In this document: piece after piece, positions 56,646-64,000 of the stretch
How positions within the stretch are numbered: the stretch's first letter is position 1
How the letters are laid out: every line of letters starts with the position of its first letter
From: Thalassoglobus sp. JC818
Lineage (GTDB): Bacteria > Planctomycetota > Planctomycetia > Planctomycetales > Planctomycetaceae
DNA: 64,000 nucleotides
NCBI RefSeq assembly: GCF_040717535.1
Contig: NZ_JBFEFI010000004.1
Location: 248,001 to 312,000, forward strand
Direction of reading: 5' to 3'
Position numbers and translations under genes: made by a program
Notes under the pieces: generated by a model
What the model was told of the DNA's origin: nothing
Databases searched by the model: none
The model's input: only the letters and a program-made list of their open reading frames with translations

Positions 56646-56988
56646 TTGTCGCTGACTCCTTTGAGATGTCTTTCGGAATTGAACGGGACTATCTGAACCG
56701 TCCTAAGGCTTCTTCCCCGCAGTTTCGTGGCAACAGATCGTTACGCTGAGGCAACGAAATCGCGGCGATCTCTCCAAACAAGTTCACGATCATAGGCGGG
56801 TATCTACTCGAGAGAAAGAGACACAAGCGACAACATTCAAACCCGTTGACGAAGCACATTTCAGGCAATTGAACTTCACGAGTTCCAGCTGAAAACCACG
56901 AATTGACTCGACTTCCCTTCTTTGCCTCGTGGCCAATACTTCGTAAAATCCAAATTCACATCACATTCTGCAGAAGAGATCACTCTCG
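56646..56988. other. Intergenic region between divergent small genes
   Basis: About 340 bp between the HicB-like gene (minus) and the hypothetical gene (plus). No other gene or RNA is visible. Confidence 0.4.
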
Positions 56989-57477
56989 ATGGACTTCCAA
57001 GAACGACTGAAACGGGCAATTGAGCGCGGCGAGAAGACACGTGTTGAACAAGCGCAAGTCGAAGCCAGGGAACAGCTTTCCCTCGGCGAATTGAAGACAC
57101 TTCATTCCGGATTCCGACTCGAACTGGCCGATCACATCGAGTCGTGCCTGAAGCAACTTGCTGATCAGATGCCCGGATTCGAATTTCAAAGCATCGTGAG
57201 CGAAGAGGGATGGGGTGGCCGTCTGTCTCGCGATGACCTGGAGCTGAAACCGGGACAATCTGCCTCAACCCGATACAGCCGGTTAGAGATGACAATCTCT
57301 CCGTTTACACCAACGGCGATTGTTGAACTGCTCACCAAGGGAACAGTTCGAAACCGCGAGATCATGAATCGCACGAACTACCAGAAAGTGGATGAGTTCA
57401 ATATGGACTCTTTCAAAGAGATGATCGATCATCGCGTCCTCGAATTCGCGGAACAGTTTTCGAGCAGCAGCCAGTAA
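56989..57477 (+). CDS. Hypothetical cytoplasmic protein
   Basis: A 162-residue protein, rich in charged residues, with a helical N-terminus (LKRAIERGEKTRVEQAQVEA) and a mixed C-terminal part (YSRLEMTISPFTPTAIVELLTKG). No signal peptide or membrane segment. I do not recognise the family. It is followed 33 bp later by repeat copy C and then by the aldolase gene. Confidence 0.65.
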   Translation: MDFQERLKRAIERGEKTRVEQAQVEAREQLSLGELKTLHSGFRLELADHIESCLKQLADQMPGFEFQSIVSEEGWGGRLSRDDLELKPGQSASTRYSRLEMTISPFTPTAIVELLTKGTVRNREIMNRTNYQKVDEFNMDSFKEMIDHRVLEFAEQFSSSSQ

Positions 57478-57509
57478 TTTCACCCAGACGAGAGCACTTG
57501 CAGTTCTCC

Positions 57510-57614
57510 AGAGCATTTTCTGATTTTGTGTGCACGATCTCGCACGAGCAAGCACAGCCTTTTAACTTATGAAACAGTGCAAGCGAGTGCACAGGAAAGA
57601 GCAACTTGCTCTAG
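57510..57614 (+). repeat. Dispersed intergenic element, copy C
   Basis: 105 bp, seven substitutions from copy B by my count. It lies between a hypothetical gene and the aldolase gene, only 11 bp before the aldolase ATG, so it is likely transcribed with that gene. Terminal AGAGCA/TGCTCT and inner GTGCAAGCGAGTGCAC (imperfect palindrome) are retained. Confidence 0.9.
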
Positions 57615-57625
57615 AATTCGCCAAC

Positions 57626-58273
57626 ATGTCAAAAGAAGCTGACCTTCAACGAGTACTCGATCTGGGAATTGTTGCAATCATTCGAGCACCGTCCGGAGAG
57701 AAACTCCTCGAAGTCGCGGAAGCACTCTACGCGGGCGGAATTGATGTCATCGAAGTCACCTTCACCGTCCCGGGTGTCCTTGAGATTATCTCTCATCTGA
57801 GGAAATCACTCGGCGACAAAATCCTCCTCGGCGCCGGCACCGTTCTTGATCCGGAATCGGCTCGCGCAGCCATGCTGGCCGGAGCGGAATTCATTGTCAC
57901 TCCGACGGTGAACACCAGCGTGATCCAACTCTGCCAGCGATACGGAAAACTCGTCATGGCAGGCGGGTTCACACCGACCGAAATTCTGACAGCTTGGGAC
58001 GCTGGGGCGGATATCGTCAAAGTCTTCCCAGCAGATGTCGGTGGACCAAGCTATCTGAAGTCCGTTCATGGACCGCTTCCGCAGGTTCGTCTGCTGCCAA
58101 CCGGAGGAGTCAACCTCGACACGCTTCCGGACTTCGTGAAAGCAGGAGCCTGCTCCGTGGGATTGGGCAGCGCCTTGGTCGAGAAGAAAGCACTCGAAAG
58201 TGGTGACATGGCTCGCATTCAGGAACTGGCGAGTGCTTACGTCAGCAAGATGAAAGAAGCCCGAGGTTCATAG
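57626..58273 (+). CDS. eda: 2-dehydro-3-deoxyphosphogluconate / 4-hydroxy-2-oxoglutarate aldolase
   Basis: About 215 residues from MSKEADLQRV (ATG at 57626). The longer frame runs through repeat copy C and is not family sequence. Class I aldolase TIM barrel: Glu43 in VIEVTF, the Schiff-base Lys132 in IVKVFPA, and GAGTVLDPESAR (69-80) for the phosphate loop. It cleaves KDPG to pyruvate and glyceraldehyde 3-phosphate in the Entner-Doudoroff or uronic-acid routes. Fits a lifestyle of sugar-acid use, as does the DapA/NanA-like gene at 35721. Confidence 0.92.
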   Translation: MSKEADLQRVLDLGIVAIIRAPSGEKLLEVAEALYAGGIDVIEVTFTVPGVLEIISHLRKSLGDKILLGAGTVLDPESARAAMLAGAEFIVTPTVNTSVIQLCQRYGKLVMAGGFTPTEILTAWDAGADIVKVFPADVGGPSYLKSVHGPLPQVRLLPTGGVNLDTLPDFVKAGACSVGLGSALVEKKALESGDMARIQELASAYVSKMKEARGS

Positions 58274-58341
58274 ACGATCGTTGTGAATCAAATCGAGCCG
58301 ATTGAAAACGACCATTCGATTGAGCGTTGAGGCTGGTCGCA

Positions 58342-58896
58342 TTACCACTCTTTGACAATGTCTTCGAATCGCTCGAGGACTCTTCCGAAGGCTCCGAATG
58401 CGCCCTCGCTGAAGAGCACGAAACGCACCTCGTCGATTTCTTCACACTCGCGAAGAAAGTTCGTGACCTCTTGAAGGGAATGCTCAGCAGCGAGATCAAT
58501 GGGATACGCATACACCCCCGCGCTGATCGCGGGGAATGCAACTGTCTGACAATTGTGGACGACCGCAAGTTGCAGAGAATTGCGATATGCGGACTTGAGC
58601 AGATCAGGCTCTCCATCCAAACCACCGTCCCAGACGGGGCCGACCGTGTGGATGACATGGCGGCAGTCGAGATTTCCTCCGCCAGTGATCACCGCCTGAC
58701 CGGTTGGACAGCCTTCGGGGTATCGACGTCTGGTCTCTTCCATTAACGCGGGTCCGGCAGCACGATGAATTGCACCGTCGACTCCGCCGCCTCCAGCGAG
58801 TTGACTGTTGGCTGCATTGACGATGGCATCGACAGATTGAGAAGTAATGTCGCCCTGAATCAGTCGAATCGTTGCTGACCGCACTCGAATTCTCAT
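58342..58896 (-). CDS. Macro domain protein (ADP-ribose hydrolase, MacroD type)
   Basis: A 184-residue macro domain. RLIQGDITSQSVDAIVNAAN has the adenine-binding Asp and the NAAN motif, GGGGVDGAIHRAAGPAL is the MacroD loop, and FPAISAGVYAYPID the ribose-binding motif. Members remove ADP-ribose from proteins or O-acetyl-ADP-ribose. Cytoplasmic. Divergent or overlapping partners are not seen. Confidence 0.93.
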   Translation of the reverse strand: MRIRVRSATIRLIQGDITSQSVDAIVNAANSQLAGGGGVDGAIHRAAGPALMEETRRRYPEGCPTGQAVITGGGNLDCRHVIHTVGPVWDGGLDGEPDLLKSAYRNSLQLAVVHNCQTVAFPAISAGVYAYPIDLAAEHSLQEVTNFLRECEEIDEVRFVLFSEGAFGAFGRVLERFEDIVKEW

Positions 58897-58958
58897 CTCG
58901 CTTCTCCAATCGCGAATTTCAGCGAATTCCTTCGCGACACATTCACCTCAGATTGCGT

Positions 58959-59480
58959 TCAAGAATTCTCTTCAGACTTCGCTTGAGTCCATCCGGATTT
59001 CTGAAGGAGTGTTCTCCACTCTTCAACGGGATGGGTCACGGACCAGCGTTTTCGAGCCCCTTCGGGAACCCTTTGCAAGAGCACGACATCGATCTGTTCG
59101 TACTGTTCAACGTCATGGTTTTCAAAAGCGAGTCGGACGAGATTCAGTGATCGCTCCTCGCTCTTTGACTCATCAAGCGTTGGATCAAAGTCGCCTTCCG
59201 GGACGTAGACGACGATCCGCAACAAGACCGGAGAGATGTCCTTGTGGCTCTTGTGCTGGCCGCCAATCACCTTTGGGCTTGAGTCCGGAAACTCCGCTGC
59301 GATGGCATACTGCAAAGGGCGAAACGGCTTGGTGTAAAGCTCCCAATAAAGGAAGAGGATCGCAATCATGGTGATGGCAAATCCAAACATCGCGACGACA
59401 GTCCAGCGTCCGGAATTCTTCCCGGATTGCGGGGGGATGGTCGTTTCAGTGGTGGGCTGGTCGTGAGTCAATTCCTGCAT
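58959..59480 (-). CDS. Uncharacterised single-pass membrane protein
   Basis: About 173 residues from MQELTHDQPTTET (ATG at 59480). A cytoplasmic N-terminus rich in Thr is followed by one helix (about 25-45, WTVVAMFGFAITMIAILFLY) and a soluble beta-rich domain (PVLLRIVVYVPEGDF, EQIDVVLLQRVPEGARKRW). I do not recognise the family. It is upstream of the macro-domain gene on the same strand. Confidence 0.65.
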   Translation of the reverse strand: MQELTHDQPTTETTIPPQSGKNSGRWTVVAMFGFAITMIAILFLYWELYTKPFRPLQYAIAAEFPDSSPKVIGGQHKSHKDISPVLLRIVVYVPEGDFDPTLDESKSEERSLNLVRLAFENHDVEQYEQIDVVLLQRVPEGARKRWSVTHPVEEWRTLLQKSGWTQAKSEENS

Positions 59481-59581
59481 TCCGTATTCAGTCCGTAAAG
59501 ATTGGCGAAGAACAACATCGAAGTTTCGATGCATGCACCTGCCGGCCATTCAATGAATTGTAGACAGCTTCGAGTCATGTT

Positions 59582-61024
59582 CTAAAACAAAGGTTCCCGC
59601 ATTTCTGAGTTGAGTTTCTCCCAACGTTGGATCAGTTCCTCAAGACGCTCAGGTTGCGAGTCCGCGAGATTTGTTTCCTCCGACAAATCTTCGGCGAGGT
59701 TGTAGAGCTCCCAATCTTTGCTTGGGCCCCTGCGAGTCATGTTGACGAGTTTCCAATCGCCGTACCGCAGTGCCGATCGACTTCCCTGTCGCCAGAAGAA
59801 TTCGTCATGCGGGCGACCGTCGACTTCTTTTTTGAGGTACGGAAGCAAATTGACCCCGTCGATTTCGTGATTGATTTCGGCGTTGGCGATCGCTGCGGAT
59901 GTCGCATAAAGATCCAAGCTGCTTACCGGTTGATCATATGTCACAGCTTCCGGGAGATTTCCTTTCCACTTCATCACGAATGGAACACGAAGTCCCCCTT
60001 CGTACATCTGCCCCTTCTCACCTCGCAATGGAGCATTGCTCGAAGTGAGTTCACGAGTGGGTCCCCCATTGTCGCTGAGGAACACGATGAGTGTATCTCG
60101 TTCGAGTCCGCACTCTTCGATCTGGCTCAGAATCGACCCCACGCTGTCATCGAGATTCGCAAGCATCGCGGCAAAGATTCGGCGATGCACATCGGGAATC
60201 GACTTCATTTTTTCCATGTAAGCATCGGCACCCTGCAGCGGGCTGTGAACGGCGTTGTAAGCCACATACAGGAAGAAGGGTCGATCCTGTGTTCTCTCGA
60301 TGAAATCAACCGCTTCGCGAGTGAAAGCATCAGTGAGATACAAATTCTCCTCGACCGGTTGCCCGCCGCGAATAATTGGATTGTTGGCGTCATAGTCCGG
60401 TTCGCTGTGGCCCATGTGTGTCGAGAGGATCAATTGATTGCTGACCCATCTTCCTCGCTCATTCCCGGGCAGAGCTTTCCTGCGAAGCATGGTCGTCACT
60501 CCATGATATGGAGGCGGAACAAAGAAGTGCCCTTCGTGAGTGAATCCAAAAAACTCGTCGAAGCCGTGTCGAAACGGATGATAGACCGCCGCCCCACCCT
60601 GATGCCATTTCCCAATCAGAGCTGTTGCATATCCGACATCCTGCAACATCTCAGCCAGCGTCAATTCTCCGGGAGGGAGGCCGGCAGCTGGGTCTTCGTT
60701 TTGAGCGCCGATCGGATTGAACTCGTACCCGAAGCGTGTCGGAATTCGCCCGGTTAACAGCCCTGCCCGAGACGGGCTGCAATTGGGAGCGGTGACGTAA
60801 CCTTGTGTCATTCGGACTCCAGTTTCAGCAATCGAATCAATATGCGGCGTCGGAATCTCCGGATTTCCCTGACATCCCAACTCGCCGTATCCGAGATCGT
60901 CTGCGAGCAGGATGACAATGTTCGGAAGACGATCGGCAGCTTGGACGGAGCCTGACTGCCCGAAGGAGATCGTGAGACTCAGAATAGATAACAGCATGCA
61001 CAGAAAACGCATGATTGATGCCAT
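59582..61024 (-). CDS. Secreted sulfatase (arylsulfatase family)
   Basis: A 480-residue sulfatase; an internal ATG four codons downstream is an alternative start. Signal peptide about 1-30. Asp pair in LADDLGYGE, activation motif C82-S-P-S-R86 (canonical CxPxR), KWHQGG, YVAYNAVHSPLQ and FLSDNGGPTRE. The second sulfatase of the right half of the window, and divergent in order from the DUF1501 gene. It probably acts on sulfated sugars of algal type; the substrate cannot be read. Confidence 0.93.
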   Translation of the reverse strand: MASIMRFLCMLLSILSLTISFGQSGSVQAADRLPNIVILLADDLGYGELGCQGNPEIPTPHIDSIAETGVRMTQGYVTAPNCSPSRAGLLTGRIPTRFGYEFNPIGAQNEDPAAGLPPGELTLAEMLQDVGYATALIGKWHQGGAAVYHPFRHGFDEFFGFTHEGHFFVPPPYHGVTTMLRRKALPGNERGRWVSNQLILSTHMGHSEPDYDANNPIIRGGQPVEENLYLTDAFTREAVDFIERTQDRPFFLYVAYNAVHSPLQGADAYMEKMKSIPDVHRRIFAAMLANLDDSVGSILSQIEECGLERDTLIVFLSDNGGPTRELTSSNAPLRGEKGQMYEGGLRVPFVMKWKGNLPEAVTYDQPVSSLDLYATSAAIANAEINHEIDGVNLLPYLKKEVDGRPHDEFFWRQGSRSALRYGDWKLVNMTRRGPSKDWELYNLAEDLSEETNLADSQPERLEELIQRWEKLNSEMREPLF

Positions 61025-61363
61025 TTCAAAAGGAGACTGCCGAAGAACGAAACGAGGGCCATCGTAGCAATCCGGGGTCCTGTTCTCGACGTCTCACCGT
61101 CAATTCACGTCAATGATGACGGAAATCTACCCGAAAATCCGATTATTATTTCACAGACATCGGCTGAAATCCGTATCCTTTAAAGGATGTCTGGACGCTG
61201 CAATCGAATCGAGCCAGCTTCTCGAAACTCTTGCAATGAGACATCTTAAGACAGCCTTTTCAAGGCTCACGACTCCCACAATCGCGAGCGAATGACCTTC
61301 GGGTGAACTTTTCACTTCAACGGATTCTTTCCTCAGCATTTCAGTTTCCTGCGGGATGACCAG
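61025..61363. other. Divergent intergenic region with a palindrome
   Basis: About 340 bp between the sulfatase (minus) and DUF1501 gene (plus). A perfect 14-bp palindrome ATCCTTTAAAGGAT lies at 61175-61188, inside a wider 8-bp inverted repeat (CAGACATC at 61154-61161 with GATGTCTG at 61186-61193). These could be regulator sites. A minus-strand frame (61151-61330 or so) from an ATG with AGGAAA upstream has no family match and stays uncertain. Confidence 0.4.
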
Positions 61364-62704
61364 ATGCAACATCGACGAGATTTTCTCAAGCTGGCAGCAG
61401 CGGGCTTTTCTGCCACATCACTCTCAGGATGGCTCCCGCTTCTCGCGGATCAGACCGCCGGAAAACTGGACCATCCGAAGTCGTGCATTCTGCTCTGGAT
61501 GCCGGGCGGACCGAGTCAGGTTGACACGTTCGACCCTAAACCGGACCACGAGAACGGTGGTGAGTTTGAAGCGATTCAGACTTCCGTCCCAGGAATTCAG
61601 ATCGCTGAGCACCTGCCGAAAGTTGCCCAGCAGATGGAGCATCTGGCCATCATTCGTTCCATGAAGACCAAAGAAGGCGATCATGGCCGCGCAACATATC
61701 ATCTGCGAACAGGCTATCGCCCGAGCGGTCCCATCTCGTATCCGACCTTGGGATCACTGGTCGGAAACGAATTCGAACTGAATCGTGCATCCATTCCCAA
61801 TTACGTCAGTATTCTCTCGAACCCTGTGCTCAACCCCGGAGCGTTCGGGCCGGGATTCCTTGGTCCGCAACATGCTCCGCTGCTCGTGGGCGGAGAGAAT
61901 CGGATCGCGGGGGGTGACGATGAGATGCCGGAATTTGGTGCTCCGCTCGAAGTGCAGAACGTGGAGCGACGGGACACGGTTTCCGATCGCCAGTCTCGAT
62001 CGAGGCTGGAACTTCTGGAATTCGTCGAAGCGAGGTTCTCTCTCCAACGTCCGGGACTCCCGACCGAAAGCCATCGCACTGCGTATCAACAAGCTGTGCA
62101 AATGATGAATTCGAAGGCAATGTCGGCGTTCAATCTCGACGAAGAGCCGACCGAACTTCGCGAAGCTTACGGAAGAAATCGGTTTGGACAGGGATGCCTG
62201 TTGGCTCGAAGACTCGTCGAGCGCGGTGTTCCGTTCGTCGAGGTCGCTTTGGGTGGTCCGAACGGAGAAAACCAGATTGGCTGGGACACACATGTTGAGA
62301 ACTTCACTGCTGTTTCCGCGCTATGCGGAACCTTGGACCCAGCCTGGTCGACGCTGATTCAAGACCTCAACGACCGTGGACTTCTTGAATCAACAACGAT
62401 CGTCTGGATGGGCGAATTCGGCCGAACGCCGGGCATCAATCCTCAGACCGGACGTGACCACTTCCCAAACGCGTGGAGCACTGTTCTCGCTGGCGGTGGA
62501 ATTCGCGGAGGACAAGTTTTCGGCGCGACAAGCGATTCGGGCATGGAAGTGACCGACCAACCGGTCGCAGTCAATCAATTGATCGCAACGATCATGGCAG
62601 CGATGGGAATCGATCACACCAATCAGAATATGTCTTCGGTCGGCAGACCAATTCGACTTGCTGAACCGGATGTTGAGCCGATCAAAGAATTGATCGTCGG
62701 GTAA
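61364..62704 (+). CDS. Tat-exported DUF1501 protein
   Basis: A 446-residue protein. Twin-arginine signal at the start (MQHRRDFLKLAAAGFSATSL), then the DUF1501 body: CILLWMPGGPSQVDTFDPKP, GDHGRATYHLRTGYRP, NQIGWDTHVENF and IVWMGEFGRTPGINPQTGRDH. The sequence pattern resembles alkaline-phosphatase-fold enzymes, which makes a sulfatase- or phosphatase-like role possible. DUF1501 proteins are very common in planctomycetes. Neighbours are a sulfatase and a PQQ-like gene; no operon partner is adjacent. Confidence 0.92.
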   Translation: MQHRRDFLKLAAAGFSATSLSGWLPLLADQTAGKLDHPKSCILLWMPGGPSQVDTFDPKPDHENGGEFEAIQTSVPGIQIAEHLPKVAQQMEHLAIIRSMKTKEGDHGRATYHLRTGYRPSGPISYPTLGSLVGNEFELNRASIPNYVSILSNPVLNPGAFGPGFLGPQHAPLLVGGENRIAGGDDEMPEFGAPLEVQNVERRDTVSDRQSRSRLELLEFVEARFSLQRPGLPTESHRTAYQQAVQMMNSKAMSAFNLDEEPTELREAYGRNRFGQGCLLARRLVERGVPFVEVALGGPNGENQIGWDTHVENFTAVSALCGTLDPAWSTLIQDLNDRGLLESTTIVWMGEFGRTPGINPQTGRDHFPNAWSTVLAGGGIRGGQVFGATSDSGMEVTDQPVAVNQLIATIMAAMGIDHTNQNMSSVGRPIRLAEPDVEPIKELIVG

Positions 62705-62769
62705 CGTGCGAAGTTGAAGCGTAAATAGTCGAGTTGATAACGACAGCTTTTGTCGACGCACAGTCGTCT

Positions 62770-64000
62770 CTAATTGCGCTCTCTCGAAATATCGATGCAG
62801 ACCACTTCGGAGTTGTCTCGCAGGTAAAGCTTCCCGTTGCAAATTGCGGGAGCTTGCCGTGTTTCTCCGATGACTGTCGCCCTGCCTAACTCGTCAAACC
62901 CGCCTGCGTCGACGCGAACGATGACAAGTTCTCCGGTCATCAGCGAGCACCACAATTTCCCATCAGCGGCGATGCAGTTTCCTTTCCCGAATCGGGCTTT
63001 TCTCCAGATTTGCTGACCGTTCTGAGCATCAACACACGTCAGGTGCGTGACTGGTCCAGCACTCCCGACATTGTCAAAACCATAAAGTTTCCCGTCCTGC
63101 AGAATCGACGTTTGCCATTCGTTCCGAAGAACACTGCGGTTTCCCAGTGACTCCCAGGCAACTTGAACAGCCTGCCCCTTCTCTTGCGGAACTTGCAACA
63201 ACGTGGTTCCGTGATTCTCCCCCGCTGAGATCAGGATGTTCTGGCCGATCGCAATCGGCGTGGCGATATTGCAGTCGTACGGTGTTTCGTAAGGGTACTC
63301 CCACAAGATTTCCCCAGTCCCCGGATAGAGGCTCATGACTCCTTGTCCATGAAAGACCACAAGCTGCACAGTGCCTTGCACAGGAAGAAGTACAGCTGAA
63401 GAATATCCAGCCGGATGAGCACTTCCAGCCTTCCAGCGAACTACTCCAGTTTCGCGATCGTAAGCAACCACGGTTGCATTGGGAGCCCCGACGGTGACGA
63501 TGACAAGTTCTTCCGTCGTCAGAGGTGATGAGGCAACTCCGTATTCTGGAGGCTTTCCTCCGTTGGAGGTCGTTGCGTCAACGCTCCACTTCGTCAGACC
63601 GTTCTTCGCGTCCAGGCAGCAAATAACTCCTTCCCCGGTGTAAACGAAAACCTGACCACGATTGATGACTGGAGTCGCACGTGGACCGTTCCCCATCGCA
63701 TTTTTGTACGAAGGAGCGAGTGTCGCTTTCCAAAGCGTTTGACCTGTCAGTGGATCAAGCGCGAGCGCGTATTGCTGTCGATCGTCCTGAATCAAGGTGC
63801 AGGCGATTCCCTCGGCGATGACGACGCCGGACATGCCGACACCTCCATCGCTCTTCCACAGGACCTTCGGACCAGACGACGGGAAAGAGTCCACCAATCC
63901 GGTTTCTTTCGAAATTCCATTCCGATTCGGCCCAAGGAACTGCGGCCAGTCATCGGCCGAAATAATGCCTTGAGAAGTGAGACAGAAAATTGCGCAAGTG
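62770..64000 (-). CDS. PQQ-like beta-propeller protein, N-terminus beyond the window edge
   Basis: The frame continues to the right edge, so the true start is outside the window; an apparent TTG start at 63897 is not real, because the upstream codons read DWPQFLGPNRNGIS, the usual mature N-terminus, preceded by a hydrophobic tail of a signal peptide (CAIFCLTSQGIISA). At least 410 residues with propeller blades such as ALDPLTGQTLWKATL, CLDAKNGLTKWSVDA and CVDAQNGQQIWRKA. Related to the protein at 27694. Exported; function unknown. Confidence 0.88.
   Translation of the reverse strand, partial: TCAIFCLTSQGIISADDWPQFLGPNRNGISKETGLVDSFPSSGPKVLWKSDGGVGMSGVVIAEGIACTLIQDDRQQYALALDPLTGQTLWKATLAPSYKNAMGNGPRATPVINRGQVFVYTGEGVICCLDAKNGLTKWSVDATTSNGGKPPEYGVASSPLTTEELVIVTVGAPNATVVAYDRETGVVRWKAGSAHPAGYSSAVLLPVQGTVQLVVFHGQGVMSLYPGTGEILWEYPYETPYDCNIATPIAIGQNILISAGENHGTTLLQVPQEKGQAVQVAWESLGNRSVLRNEWQTSILQDGKLYGFDNVGSAGPVTHLTCVDAQNGQQIWRKARFGKGNCIAADGKLWCSLMTGELVIVRVDAGGFDELGRATVIGETRQAPAICNGKLYLRDNSEVVCIDISRERN

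Noticed and set aside
61151-61372. Minus-strand frame of about 60-70 codons between the sulfatase and DUF1501 genes.
   Set aside because: A possible AGGAAA ribosome-binding site exists, but there is no family match and the frame overlaps the palindrome and the DUF1501 start.
63800-63897. Apparent TTG start of the right-edge PQQ-like gene.
   Set aside because: Upstream codons are in frame and encode the usual DWPQFLGPNRNG mature start, so the gene continues past the window edge.

Overview
The window is bacterial and most likely from a member of the Planctomycetota, close to the Planctomycetaceae. I infer this from gene content only: four secreted sulfatases, cytochrome-domain (PSCyt1-type) proteins, a DUF1592/DUF1552 pair, a Tat-exported DUF1501 protein, PQQ-like beta-propeller proteins, an ECF sigma factor beside a Ser/Thr kinase, and sparse operons with mixed strands. 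I see no CRISPR array, insertion sequence, prophage or replication origin.

Layout. 1-0.9 kb: end of an acyl carrier protein gene and a FabZ-like dehydratase. 0.9-10.6 kb: three sulfatases, two unlike sulfotransferases, an ECF sigma/kinase pair and a single-HKD phospholipase D-like protein. 10.6-14 kb: a redox cluster (old yellow enzyme, pirin, short-chain dehydrogenase, MarR regulator) with two near-identical palindrome-centred sites upstream of the dehydrogenase and of marR. 14-31 kb: housekeeping genes (truA, ftsH, trmH-type methyltransferase, tRNA-His, tsf, rpoD, rnpA) mixed with a WD40/cytochrome protein, an Rrf2 regulator, a STAS protein, a Rieske protein and two small uncharacterised proteins. 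31-37 kb: a diheme-type protein, an atypical Nramp-related transporter, and an epimerase/dihydrodipicolinate-synthase-family pair. 36.8-43.4 kb: a tight operon of asnB-like amidotransferase, GT39-like glycosyltransferase and an AsmA-like protein, probably for envelope glycoconjugates. 44-48 kb: ATP sulfurylase, a stand-alone SelD-N-terminal-type flavoprotein and an enolase-superfamily enzyme. 49-54 kb: a 29-residue basic ORF, tRNA-Phe, and the DUF1592/DUF1552 pair. 54-64 kb: an E2 (UBC)-like protein fused to a zinc ribbon, an M50 protease, a KDPG aldolase, a macro-domain protein, a fourth sulfatase, the DUF1501 protein and a PQQ-like protein that runs off the right edge.

Two signals stand out. 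The first is a bacterial UBC/E2-fold protein (54170-54886) that keeps the YP..PP and HPN motifs but lacks the catalytic cysteine, and carries a C-terminal four-cysteine zinc ribbon. The second is a roughly 105-bp interspersed intergenic element present three times in the same orientation (4641, 32936, 57510), each time just after a plus-strand stop codon.

Functionally the window combines sulfate activation (sat), sulfate transfer (two sulfotransferases) and sulfate-ester hydrolysis (four sulfatases), as expected for a marine organism that handles sulfated glycans. Whether these genes act together is inference.
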